64,000 nucleotides of DNA, taken from contig NZ_JASTWJ010000001.1 in the NCBI RefSeq assembly GCF_030499515.1, positions 8,846,001-8,910,000 of the forward strand. The letters are read 5' to 3'. Shown piece after piece: positions 8,780 through 16,751 of the stretch. Numbering within the stretch: the first letter of the stretch is position 1; every line of letters starts with the position of its first letter. The notes beneath the pieces are model-generated. The model was not told the origin of the DNA. It worked only from the letters and a program-made list of their open reading frames with translations, and did not search any database. The position numbers were made by a program, and so were the translations under genes. This stretch comes from Streptomyces sp. DT2A-34. Its GTDB lineage: Bacteria > Actinomycetota > Actinomycetes > Streptomycetales > Streptomycetaceae.

Positions 8780-9292
8780 GACCACCATGCCGTTTCGCAG
8801 GCCCCTTGCAAGCTCCGGCACGCGCCGGTACTCGCAGGGGGCCGAGCCGGGCGCAGCCTGGTGGCTCCTCGGGTCCGGGAGTTGAGGAAGACCTCGTAGC
8901 CCAGGGCTGGTCCGACAGGGTGCCGACGAGAAGCGGCGGCAGGAAGCCGATCACGGCGACGGGGCCGCCCAGCGAGGCGCCGGTGGACGGGAGGAAGTCA
9001 GGCGCGGACTTCAGCGGAACCGCGGCGGACCCACCAGCTTCCGCAGGGCGACGGCGAGCGCGGCCGGTACCCCCGGCTGAGGACTGCGGGATCTATGGAA
9101 ACCGCGCCCACAGATGCTCCGCCGCTGCGGCTGCGCCGTGGGCGGCCAGAATTCGTCGTCACCGGGGCACCCTGATCAGGACGACGAACGCGCCGCTGTA
9201 AACGGGTTCCACAACTGGCCCCAGGCCGCCGTCGATCGACGGCAGCGAGCAGCTGGCTCAGTGCCCAGTACCCGGCCGGTGCAGGGCGCTGA
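8780..9292. other. 513-bp stretch without a supported gene
   Basis: No convincing reading frame. On the reverse strand, fragments such as GGPVAVIGFLPPLLVGTLSD (around 8900-8960) and GVPAALAVALRKLVG (around 9030-9080) look like pieces of a membrane transporter read in different frames, so this may be an old gene remnant. The match is too short to name a family. Confidence 0.35.
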
Positions 9293-9941
9293 TCAGTCCC
9301 CCGCACCGGGGCTGGTTGCCGGGCCCGGGGGTATGGCAACCAGACTCAGGTGTCCACCGGCCAGGGCCACGACGGACGAAACCAGAGCTTGGAGGCAGGC
9401 GTACTCGGACTCTTCGTCGGGAGCGGAGAAGTGCCGCATGGTGAGCCCGTCGAAACCGGCGAGAAAGAACCGTGCGATCGTCTCGGCAGGCGTGGCGAGC
9501 TGTTCGCCGGTGCGTTCGGCAGTGGTGGCCAGGATCCTCGTGGTCACCTCCGTCACCCCACGTTCATGGCCCTCAAGGGCCTCCTTCGGGGCGAGCGGAG
9601 CGCGAACATCGACAGCTCCGTGAGCAGCTGATGACTTCCCGGCTGCTGGCGCACCGTATGTCACAGCGCCGCGGCCAGCGCGCTGCGGTCTCCTCGAATC
9701 CGACGTCTTCCGGTGCGGCTTCCTCGACCTGGGTCACCAGCTCCTGCGTGAGCTGTTCCATGACCGCTCGGTACAGGCCTTCCTTCGTTCCGAACGTGTA
9801 ATGAACCGTGGCCTGCGCCACGCCCAGCTCCGCGGCAATGGCACGGGTGCTTCCGGCGGCGACTCCTTCTCTGGCTATGAGGTCGATGGCCGCCTTGATG
9901 AGCTGAGGGCGGCGCTCGGCCGCAGAGACATGAACCAGCAC
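9293..9941 (-). pseudogene. TetR-family regulator, broken by two frameshifts and one nonsense codon
   Basis: The reverse strand starts well at 9941: LIAREGVAAGSTRAIAAELG and VAQATVHYTFGTKEGLYRAV form a normal TetR helix-turn-helix. After EETAA near 9685 the frame must shift to read ALAAAL, then meets TGA where related proteins have Trp, then HTVRQQPGSHQLLTELSMFA. Near 9590 a second shift is needed to read EALEGHERGVTEVTTRILAT and EESEYACLQALVSSVVALAG. Three independent lesions in about 100 bp argue for real decay rather than a read error. The HTH part could still be made, but without a dimer domain. It lies divergently upstream of ridA. Confidence 0.85.
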
Positions 9942-10174
9942 GACATCCAGGTTGGAAGTCTGGTCTTCTGCCCCCGTTCAACAGCTCTCGGGCGTTGCGT
10001 AAGAAGCGGAGCCCGAAGTCGACGAGAGCGCCGATCGCCGCCTTCCCGTCGACGAGGATGTGCCGCTGGTCCAAGTGCCTGCCGATGGGTGGGATCCCGC
10101 AATGAGCCGAGCAACTGCACGCCAATCCGTTGACCTGCGGAGATGCGAACGACCTGCCGGGTTGATTGCAGACA

Positions 10175-10194
10175 GCTAACTGTTGACAGTTAGC
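10175..10194. promoter_or_regulatory. Perfect 8-4-8 palindrome upstream of ridA (shared operator, copy 1)
   Basis: GCTAACTGTTGACAGTTAGC has arms GCTAACTG and CAGTTAGC around TTGA. It sits 67 bp upstream of the ridA start and is nearly identical, on the other strand, to 19008-19027 upstream of the HAD gene. The inner TGT-N2-ACA fits the GT-N-AC core known for FadR/FCD-type GntR regulators, and an FCD-GntR gene lies between the two sites at 15389-16105. Confidence 0.7.
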
Positions 10195-10261
10195 AGAGAG
10201 CGTCTTACTGTCACTCCATCGGACCGCCTTGTAGCGGCGGCCTGGACGCACAGGAGGACCA

Positions 10262-10792
10262 GTGGAAACCAGCACGCCAGCAGGTTCGGCTGCGGAGCGT
10301 CTCGGGGCTCTCGGTTTCACGCTTCCCCGTGTCGGCAGCGACGCGAAGTACGTGAACCACCGGTCGGTTGGCTCCAGCGTTTACGTGTCGGGGCAGCTGC
10401 CGTACAAGGACGGTGTGCTGCTGGGGCAGGGCATCGTCGGCCGGGACGTCGAGACAGAGGCGGCGCGGGATCTGGCCCGTCAGGCAGTGGTGAACTGCCT
10501 TGCCGCCGCCGCGGACGCGGTGGGCGGCCTGGAACGGGTCCGGATCGTGCAGATGCTCGTCTTCGTCGCCAGTACGCCGGAGTTCGGTGAGCAGTCACGG
10601 GTCGCTGACGCGGCGAGTGACCTGCTGTTCGAGGTGCTCGGCGAGAACGGGCGGCATGCCCGCACCGCGATCGGTGTCGCCGGACTGCCACGCAACAGTC
10701 CTGTCGAGATCCAGATGGTCTGCACGGCGGGAGCGACTCGTTCGTTCGAGGACGTCGGGACGCGCGGCATCCATTCCTTCTCACACCGTTAA
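10262..10792 (+). CDS. RidA family protein (enamine/imine deaminase)
   Basis: This 176-residue protein shows the YjgF/RidA pattern: NHRSVGSSVYVSGQLPYKDG, then GRDVETEAARDLARQAVVNC, VRIVQMLVFVASTPEFGEQS and the end SPVEIQMVCTA. RidA proteins hydrolyse reactive enamines and imines made by PLP enzymes and amino-acid oxidases. That fits the PLP enzyme directly downstream and the FAD oxidase of the same locus. The start is GTG 10262 after AGGAGG at 10252-10257. It is the first gene of an apparent three-gene operon (ridA, PLP enzyme, SDR). Confidence 0.88.
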   Translation: METSTPAGSAAERLGALGFTLPRVGSDAKYVNHRSVGSSVYVSGQLPYKDGVLLGQGIVGRDVETEAARDLARQAVVNCLAAAADAVGGLERVRIVQMLVFVASTPEFGEQSRVADAASDLLFEVLGENGRHARTAIGVAGLPRNSPVEIQMVCTAGATRSFEDVGTRGIHSFSHR

Positions 10793-10807
10793 CCCGAGGA
10801 GTGCAGC

Positions 10808-11914
10808 GTGCACCGGCTTCAAGGAACACTCGACGCGCTGGTCGAGCGGGTGGACACACCCGCGCCCATCGTGCTGATCGACGTCATGCAGCGGAACATC
10901 GACCGGATGCAGGGCTTCGCCGCCCAGCACAACCTGCAGATCAGACCTCACGTCAAGACGCACAAGTGCGTGGAGATCGGCAGGCTCCAAATCGAGGCGG
11001 GGGCCGTCGGGATCACCGCCGGCAACGTCGGCGAGGCGGAGGTCTTCGCCGATGCGGGCTTCGACGACATCTTCCTCGCCTACCCGGTCTGGCCCGCGGG
11101 CACCAAGGGTGAGCGGATCCGCTCGCTCGCCGAGACCACGCGGCTGCGAGTGGGTGCCGACAACGTCGCCGCCATCGACGCCCTCGCCGACGCGATGGGT
11201 GACGAGCCGGAACGGCTCGAGATCGTGGTGGAGGTCGACTGCGGGGCCGGCCGTTCGGGTGCGCCGCCCGAGGCCGCGGGTGATCTCGCCCTAGCCGCCC
11301 GGAAGCGCGGGCTGGTGCCAGTGGGTGTCTACACCTACCCGGGGCACGGCAGCTCCGGCCCGGGCGTGCGCGAGCTTGCCGCGCGGGACCAGGAGGTCGC
11401 GCTGGCCACCGCGGTGCGCAGCTTCGCCGGCGTCGGGGTGAGCGCCGAGGTGGTCAGTGCGGGCTCCACGCCCACAGTCGCCTTCTCCACCAGCGATCTC
11501 ATCACCGAGATCCGTCCTGGCGAGTACGTCTTCTGCGACATGGACAACACCCGGCTCGGCGCCTGTGACGAGGACCAGATCGCGCTGTTCGTCGCGACCA
11601 CGGTGGTCAGCGACTGGGTTCCCGGCCAGGTCATCCTCGACATCGGCACCAAGGCCCTCGGCCGGGACGGCAACCCGCAGCGGGGGTACGGCCAGATCGC
11701 CGGCATGAAGGGCGTGCTGTCCAAGCTCAACGAGTACCACGGGTTTCTCGCCGTGCCCTCCGAGGAGCCGCGGCCCAGCGTCGGAACGATTCTCCCGATG
11801 GTGCCCAATCACGTGTGCCCGATCGTGAACAACTTCGAGGAACTGATCGTGACCGACTCGCAGGGCGCGACGCTGCGGTGGTGGCCGGTCGCGGCCCGGG
11901 GGCTCCTCAGCTGA
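10808..11914 (+). CDS. D-threonine aldolase / D-serine dehydratase-like PLP enzyme (DSD1 family)
   Basis: The 368-residue fold-III PLP protein has RPHVKTHKC near residue 47-54, where Lys50 is the likely Schiff-base lysine. The C-terminus has PNHVCPIVNNFEEL, whose His and Cys form the metal site of D-threonine aldolases and D-serine dehydratases. It would act on beta-hydroxy D-amino acids, cleaving or dehydrating them. The start is GTG 10808 with GAGGAG at 10796-10801, 15 bp after ridA. Pairing with RidA makes sense, because dehydration gives enamines. Whether it is aldolase or dehydratase cannot be told by eye. Confidence 0.87.
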   Translation: MHRLQGTLDALVERVDTPAPIVLIDVMQRNIDRMQGFAAQHNLQIRPHVKTHKCVEIGRLQIEAGAVGITAGNVGEAEVFADAGFDDIFLAYPVWPAGTKGERIRSLAETTRLRVGADNVAAIDALADAMGDEPERLEIVVEVDCGAGRSGAPPEAAGDLALAARKRGLVPVGVYTYPGHGSSGPGVRELAARDQEVALATAVRSFAGVGVSAEVVSAGSTPTVAFSTSDLITEIRPGEYVFCDMDNTRLGACDEDQIALFVATTVVSDWVPGQVILDIGTKALGRDGNPQRGYGQIAGMKGVLSKLNEYHGFLAVPSEEPRPSVGTILPMVPNHVCPIVNNFEELIVTDSQGATLRWWPVAARGLLS

Positions 11915-11972
11915 ACGGCTTGGCGACACCGCCTCCCATCCCCTTGCCCGACCCAGGAAAGAGTGGCTGAAC

Positions 11973-12707
11973 ATGAGACTCGACAAGCTCACGGCGCTGG
12001 TGACCGGAGCCAGCAGTGGAATCGGGGAGGCGGTGAGTTCCCATTTCCGCCGCGAGGGCGCACGACTGCTCCTGACCGGTCGCAGGGAGGAGCTGGACAC
12101 CGCTCGCCCCGACGACCTGTACGTCCCCGGTGACCTCAATGACGAGGCGTTCGTGGCGAGCCTGGCTCAGAGGGCCGCCGAGTCGGTGGGGACCGTCGAC
12201 GTCGTCGTCCTCAACCACGGCCTTCAGGTAAGCGGCCCGCTCACCGAGATGGCGTACGACGACGCGAAGAACGTGCTCCAAAGCAACCTGCTCAGCGCGT
12301 TCCTGGTGATGAAGCACTTCGCGCCGCTCATGCCCGAGGCGGGTGGGTCGTTCGTCTGCGTCGGCTCACGGCTCGGCATGGTGGGCATGCCCGAGGAAGT
12401 GCTGTACTCGGCCGCCAAGGGCGGCCTCATCATGCTTGCCAAGGGTGCGGCTATCGAATGGGCTCCGCGCAACATCCGCGTCAATGTGGTCGCTCCGGGC
12501 CTGACTGTCACACCCGTCATCGAGGCGTCGTTCCAGCGCCGACCCGACCCCGAGGCCTACCGACGTCAGTGCGAGGCCCAGATACCGCTCCAACGCCTAG
12601 CCACCCCCGAGGAGATAGCCGACGCCGTCCTCTTCCTCGCGTCGCCCGAGTCGTGCTACATCACCGGAGCGGTTCTCCCCGTGGACGGCGGCTACACCGC
12701 CTACTGA
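11973..12707 (+). CDS. Short-chain dehydrogenase/reductase (SDR)
   Basis: The 244-residue protein is a classical SDR. ALVTGASSGIGEAV at residues 8-21 is the cofactor motif and VVVLNHGLQ replaces the usual NNAG. Ser of FVCVGSRLG and YSAAK supply the catalytic Ser-Tyr-Lys, and FLASPESCYITGAVLPVDGG is the usual ending. It follows the PLP enzyme by 58 bp on the same strand, so it likely acts on a hydroxy or keto product of the same pathway. Cofactor choice and substrate are not evident. Confidence 0.9.
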   Translation: MRLDKLTALVTGASSGIGEAVSSHFRREGARLLLTGRREELDTARPDDLYVPGDLNDEAFVASLAQRAAESVGTVDVVVLNHGLQVSGPLTEMAYDDAKNVLQSNLLSAFLVMKHFAPLMPEAGGSFVCVGSRLGMVGMPEEVLYSAAKGGLIMLAKGAAIEWAPRNIRVNVVAPGLTVTPVIEASFQRRPDPEAYRRQCEAQIPLQRLATPEEIADAVLFLASPESCYITGAVLPVDGGYTAY

Positions 12708-13550
12708 CAGCGCCATCAGCTACCCCGTCCACCGTGCGGCAGGCGTTGTGCGGGGGAGCGGGACATCGTCTTGCCGGTTGCCGGTTGCCGTCTCGGGGCG
12801 CGCGTTCTCCGTGGATCGAGGTGAGCGGAGCCGGGGTCGACCGCGTGATCGCCAGTCGGGACACCGGCTCCTGCTCCGTATCCAGTCGCGCTGTCAACTC
12901 GGCGCTTTCCGCTTCGAGTTCGCTCCCGCGAGCACGGGCAGCGGCTTCCCGGTCCAGCAGTTCCTCGAATGACCTACTACCACCATGGCAGGGGCTCTGC
13001 CGTCGCCTGCTCGCGGAGATCCTTCAGCGCAACGGTGTTCATATGGCTGCGTGTGCTCCGCGTTGCACGGCAGCGACTCTGATGCTCATGTCCCCGCCTG
13101 CGTGCCGGGTGCCCGACGCTCTGGCACTTGTCGGTGAGCCCCGGTGTCGTCGCCAGCAGAGATCGCGCCAGGTAGCGACGGCCGCGGTCGAGCGCACCAG
13201 CCCGCCTTCGCGGAGGCGATGCCCCAGTCGTAGATGATCAGCAGGGCTCAACGCCGCGGATCACCACTCGCGCGCCGTCCCACCCGACAACTGGCAGACG
13301 AAGGACGTCGGGCGCCGACTCGGTGATGCTCACTTCGCCCAGTGCCTCCAACACCCTCGCGCCAGCTCGCCCTTGCGGTGCCGACGCGCCGCCTCAGCGA
13401 CCCAGCCACCCGCGTGGCCGCCCAGCATGACCTCCGACTGCTGGAACCGCACCGCTGCCTTGTTGCCGCGCCGCTCGCTCAGCTGCTTCGGCGACGGTAA
13501 ACGCGGCGACAGCAGACCCATCTCGGGCGCTGCTTCCGCCGTCGCTGCTC
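12708..13550. other. 843-bp stretch with only gene debris before the insertion sequences
   Basis: No intact gene. On the reverse strand around 12845-12970 the frame reads SFEELLDREAAARARGSELE and then AELTARLDTEQEPVSRLAIT, a charged coiled-coil-like start of a protein that degenerates downstream. This looks like a remnant, possibly of a mobile-element accessory gene. The end of this stretch (to CTC at 13548-13550) would have been the sequence just downstream of the FCD-GntR gene before the two insertion sequences arrived. Confidence 0.4.
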
Positions 13551-13553
13551 TTA

Positions 13554-14438
13554 GAGGTCCTAACAGAAGCCGTTGATCATGTGACGGTCGGCTTGGTTGC
13601 TCGTTGGTCTGGTCGCGGGAAAGAGGGAGTCGCGACCGTGGATCGTCTCGGACGAACTTTGGTCGCTGATCGAGCCGTTGCTGCCCGAGCCGGGTCCGAA
13701 GCTGGTCGAGGGCAGGCCGCGGGTCCCGGACCGCCAGGCCTTGTGCGAGATCCTGTTCGTGCTGCACACCGGCATCCAGTGGGAGTACCTGCCACAGGAG
13801 CTGGGCTTCGGCTCGGGGATGACGTGCTGGCGGCGCCTGGCCGCATGGAACGAGGCCGGCGTCTGGGACGAACTGCACCTGGTGCTGCTGGAGAAGCTGC
13901 GGGCAGCGAAGAAGCTCGACTGGTCGCGGGCGGTGATCGACTCCTCTCACGTCCGGGCGGCCCGCAGAAACCCAAAAGCGGTCCCAGCCCGGTCGACCGC
14001 GCACGTCCGGGCAGCAAACATCACGTCCTCACCGACGGCCAGGGCATCCCGCTCGCGGTGTCGCTGACCGGCGGAAACCGCAACGACGTCACGCAGTTGC
14101 TGCCCCTGCTGGACAAGGTCCCGGCCGTGGCCGGCGCCGTCGGCCGGCCCAGACACCGGCCCGACGCGCTGCTGGCCGACCGCGGCTACGACCACGACAA
14201 GTACCGGCGCCTTGTCCGGGCGCGAGGCAGTATCCCGGTGATCGCCGAACGAGGCCAGGAACACGGCTCTGGCCTGGGCGTCTTCCGTTGGGTGGTCGAG
14301 CGCACCACCGCCTGGCTGCACGGCTTCCGCCGACTGCGGATCCGCTGGGAACGACGCGGCGACATCCACGAGGCCTTCCTCGGCCTCGCCACCTGCCTGA
14401 TCACCCACCGCCATGTCCAACGCCTTTGTTAGGACCTC
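13554..14438 (+). mobile_element. IS5-family insertion sequence, element A (885 bp)
   Basis: The left end GAGGTCCTAACAGAAGCCGT matches the inverse of the right end (GAGGTCCTAACAAAGGCGTT), giving imperfect terminal inverted repeats. TTA lies on both sides (13551-13553 and 14439-14441) as a 3-bp target duplication. It carries one transposase read in two frames. It abuts element B with only the shared TTA between them. Confidence 0.88.
13597..14432 (+). CDS. IS5-family DDE transposase, probably made by -1 frameshifting
   Basis: The first frame (TTG 13597) gives SDELWSLIEPLLPEPGPKLV and VIDSSHVRAARR with the first catalytic Asp. The second frame continues with SKHHVLTDGQGIPLAVSLTG, ALLADRGYDHDKY (second Asp) and VVERTTAWLHGFRRL (Glu). 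The frames meet at CCCAAAA (13971-13977), which reads C CCA AAA in the first frame, a proper X-XXY-YYZ slippery heptamer. A -1 slip there joins the halves into a normal length of about 278 residues. This two-frame layout is common in the IS427-like part of the IS5 family, so I treat it as programmed rather than broken. Confidence 0.8.
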
Positions 14439-14441
14439 TTA

Positions 14442-15388
14442 GAGGGCATCTGATCAGTGTTCACGCGGATGTGAGTGGGATATCCGTTTCGATTCGCCAG
14501 GTTGGTGCGGATTCTCCGGTCAGTTCGCGGGACATTTTGTTAGCCATGGCCCAGTGGATCACCGTCCGGGATCTCTGCGGCAGGGCTTCGTAGTCCCGCG
14601 CCAAGCGGCGGTGCTGCATCAGCCAGCCGAAGGTGCGCTCGACTACCCACCGTTTCGGCAGCGGCTCGAATCCCTTCGCCCGTGGCCGCTGAACCACCTC
14701 GACATCGATGCCCAGACCGGCGCCGTGGTTGAAGATGCTGTTCTGGTAACCGCCGTCGGCCCAGACCTTGGACACGCTGGGATGTGCCGCGGCCAGGTCA
14801 TCGAGCAGGAGTTTGCCGCCGGTGGTGTCGTGCACGTTCGCGGCGGTGACCAGGACGGCCAGCACCAGACCGAGAGTGTCCGTGATCAGGTGTCGCTTGC
14901 GGCCTTTGATCTTCTTGCCGGCGTCGATGCCCTGGCTGGTCTCGGCGACATTTGCCGAGGTCTTCACGCTCTGCGCGTCCACCACGGCCGCGGTCGGCTC
15001 CGCACGACGGCCATGGAATCGGCGGGTCTTGTCGCGTAACAGGTCGTGGACCTGCTGGGTGGTGCCGTCGGCTTCCCACTTCGCGTAGTAGTCATAGACG
15101 GTCTTGTACGGCGGGAAGTCGTGCGGCAGGTACTCCCACGGGATGCCGGTGCGGTTGACGTAAAGGATCGCGTTCACGATCTCTCGCAGATCGTGCACCC
15201 GAGCTGCCGTTCCGGGTCCGGTCCGTCTCGCCCGCCAGGCATTGAAGACTGGTTCGATCAAGGCCCAGCGGGCGTCGGACACGTCACTGCGGTACGGGCG
15301 ACGAGCACTCACGCCTCATCCAACGACCGCCAACAGCACCAGTCACAAAACCATCTCAGAACACCAACTACCTAGATCAGATGCCCTC
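14442..15388 (-). mobile_element. IS5-family insertion sequence, element B (947 bp)
   Basis: The ends are a perfect 14-bp inverted repeat: GAGGGCATCTGATC at 14442-14455 and GATCAGATGCCCTC at 15375-15388. TTA flanks both sides (14439-14441, 15389-15391). It contains a single-frame transposase unlike that of element A, so the two are not copies of each other. Its right end lies exactly at the stop codon of the FCD-GntR gene. Confidence 0.9.
14461..15312 (-). CDS. IS5-family transposase of element B
   Basis: This 283-residue transposase is uninterrupted. RYSDV-like opening RPYRSDVSDARWALIEPVFN, NRTGIPWEYLPHDFPPY, then the DDE triad in AAVVDAQSVKTS, KVWADGGYQNS and RWVVERTFGWLMQHRRLARD. Tyr-rich YKTVYDYYAKWE is typical of the group. 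The start is GTG 15312. It appears functional, so element B may be active. Confidence 0.92.
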   Translation of the reverse strand: MSARRPYRSDVSDARWALIEPVFNAWRARRTGPGTAARVHDLREIVNAILYVNRTGIPWEYLPHDFPPYKTVYDYYAKWEADGTTQQVHDLLRDKTRRFHGRRAEPTAAVVDAQSVKTSANVAETSQGIDAGKKIKGRKRHLITDTLGLVLAVLVTAANVHDTTGGKLLLDDLAAAHPSVSKVWADGGYQNSIFNHGAGLGIDVEVVQRPRAKGFEPLPKRWVVERTFGWLMQHRRLARDYEALPQRSRTVIHWAMANKMSRELTGESAPTWRIETDIPLTSA

Positions 15389-16105
15389 TTAGAGCGTGGC
15401 AGCCAGCTCCTCGTCATCTTCACTGTCCCGGCTGGTCAAGGCCAACACCGCGTCGTCGAAATGCTTCTTCAGCGCCGCCAACGCGCCCACGGTGTCGCCA
15501 TCCCGGATCAGCTCGCTGATCTTGCGGTGATTGACTTCACTCGGGCTTTGGGCCTCGTGATGGTGCCGAACATCCTCCCCTGTGAGGGCGCCCATGCACA
15601 GCCGGGTCTCGGAGATCACCGTGCTGAACATGCGCTGGAGTCGCTGGCTGCCGGAGGCGGCGACCAGGATGGTGTGGAACTCCAGGTCGTACTTCTTCAC
15701 CGCTTCCCAGTCGCCGGCCGCTTCGGCGGCATCCTCCAACCTGACGTTCCTGTCCAGTTCCTTGTAGGTCTCCTCCGACTTGGCGGAGGCGATGATGGAC
15801 TGGACCGCTGCGGACTCCAACGCCGTACGAGCCAGGTAGATGTCCGCGACGTCTCCCTTGGTGAGCACCGGGACGGAGACCCTTCGGTGAGGCTCGCCGC
15901 GGAGCAGCCCCTCCTGGATCAGCCGCTGGAGCGCCTCACGGATCGGCCCACGGCTCACCCCGAAGCTCTTGGCCAGCTCCACCTCGCTGAGCTGTGTGCC
16001 GGCGGCCAAGGTGCCGTCGATGATGTCTTCCCGAAGGCGTTCGATCACCATCGTGGCGTAGGTCTCGCGAGGCAGGCGAGTCGGCCTTGAAGACTCTGAA
16101 CTCAC
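15389..16105 (-). CDS. FCD-domain GntR-family transcriptional regulator
   Basis: This 238-residue protein has the GntR winged helix (MVIERLREDIIDGTLAAGTQ, then LAKSFGVSRGPIREALQRL) and a C-terminal all-helical FCD domain with DLEFHTILVAASGSQRL and HRKISELIRDGDTVGALAAL. FCD regulators bind carboxylic or amino acids and usually repress. The start is GTG 16105 with GAGGGGG upstream; a longer frame exists but is unsupported. The stop codon TAA coincides with the TTA duplicated by insertion of element B, so the protein end is intact. It is the best candidate to bind the 20-bp palindromes at 10175 and 19008. Confidence 0.9.
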   Translation of the reverse strand: MSSESSRPTRLPRETYATMVIERLREDIIDGTLAAGTQLSEVELAKSFGVSRGPIREALQRLIQEGLLRGEPHRRVSVPVLTKGDVADIYLARTALESAAVQSIIASAKSEETYKELDRNVRLEDAAEAAGDWEAVKKYDLEFHTILVAASGSQRLQRMFSTVISETRLCMGALTGEDVRHHHEAQSPSEVNHRKISELIRDGDTVGALAALKKHFDDAVLALTSRDSEDDEELAATL

Positions 16106-16751
16106 AGGGCATCCCCCTCGTCGATCACGTTCCGCGGCGCAGCGCCTGAAGCACTCGGAGCTGTCTCCGCGGTCTTTGCTGTGTTTACGCGCTTGCGTAG
16201 GCTCTTCTTCACATCCAGACCCTGTCCGATCATGGTACCGCTGAGGGCGGGGAGGACTTCCGCGGAATCGGGAGGATGCCGATCCAGGCCGCGCCTTCCA
16301 TGGGGGACTGGGCATCCAGGATCATCGCGCCCCGGTCGGAGTCCGGTGGCCGCATGCCAAGGCCCGGGCACGGCGGTGAACCGACGGTGACCAATTTCTG
16401 CCCGAACAGGAACGGTGTCGCGACCAGCCGTACGACGTTCGGGATCATGCGGCGGAAGACGACGAACTCCTCGGGGGGCCGAGGCACTCCGAGGCAAGCA
16501 GGACGGCGAGCGCCAGGATCCACAGCACGCGCCCTGAGGCACCGGCACGGCGTTGTCGATCACCGACGTCTGCAGCAGCCGCCCGAGCACCTGCATCGGT
16601 CCGTGATCCGGCGCCGACACAGCACTTTCGATGATGATTGTGACCGCGCTGTCGGTCCTGCATGCCCGAGCCGTCGCGGCCACGCTCCCCAACAGCAGCG
16701 CCCTCACCTGTCGCCCGTGCTGGTTGCCGCGCCCCATCACCACGCCCTTTC
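16102..16751 (-). pseudogene. Decayed membrane-transporter gene (C-terminal part)
   Basis: Reverse-strand pieces in different frames have the look of a transporter. One is TDSAVTIIIESAVSAPDHGP then MQVLGRLLQTSVIDNAVP; next comes GRVLWILALAVLLASECLG; then EEFVVFRRMIPNVVRLVATP. Last are MEGAAWIGILP and a cytoplasmic-like tail GQGLDVKKSLRKRVNTAK. Several frameshifts are needed to join them. The final TGA overlaps the GntR start (GTGA), which suggests the original gene was translationally coupled to the regulator. Family is uncertain; an amino-acid permease is one possibility. Confidence 0.4.

Noticed and set aside
13554..15388. Composite transposon formed by two IS elements
   Set aside because: The two elements have different ends and different transposases and carry no cargo between them.
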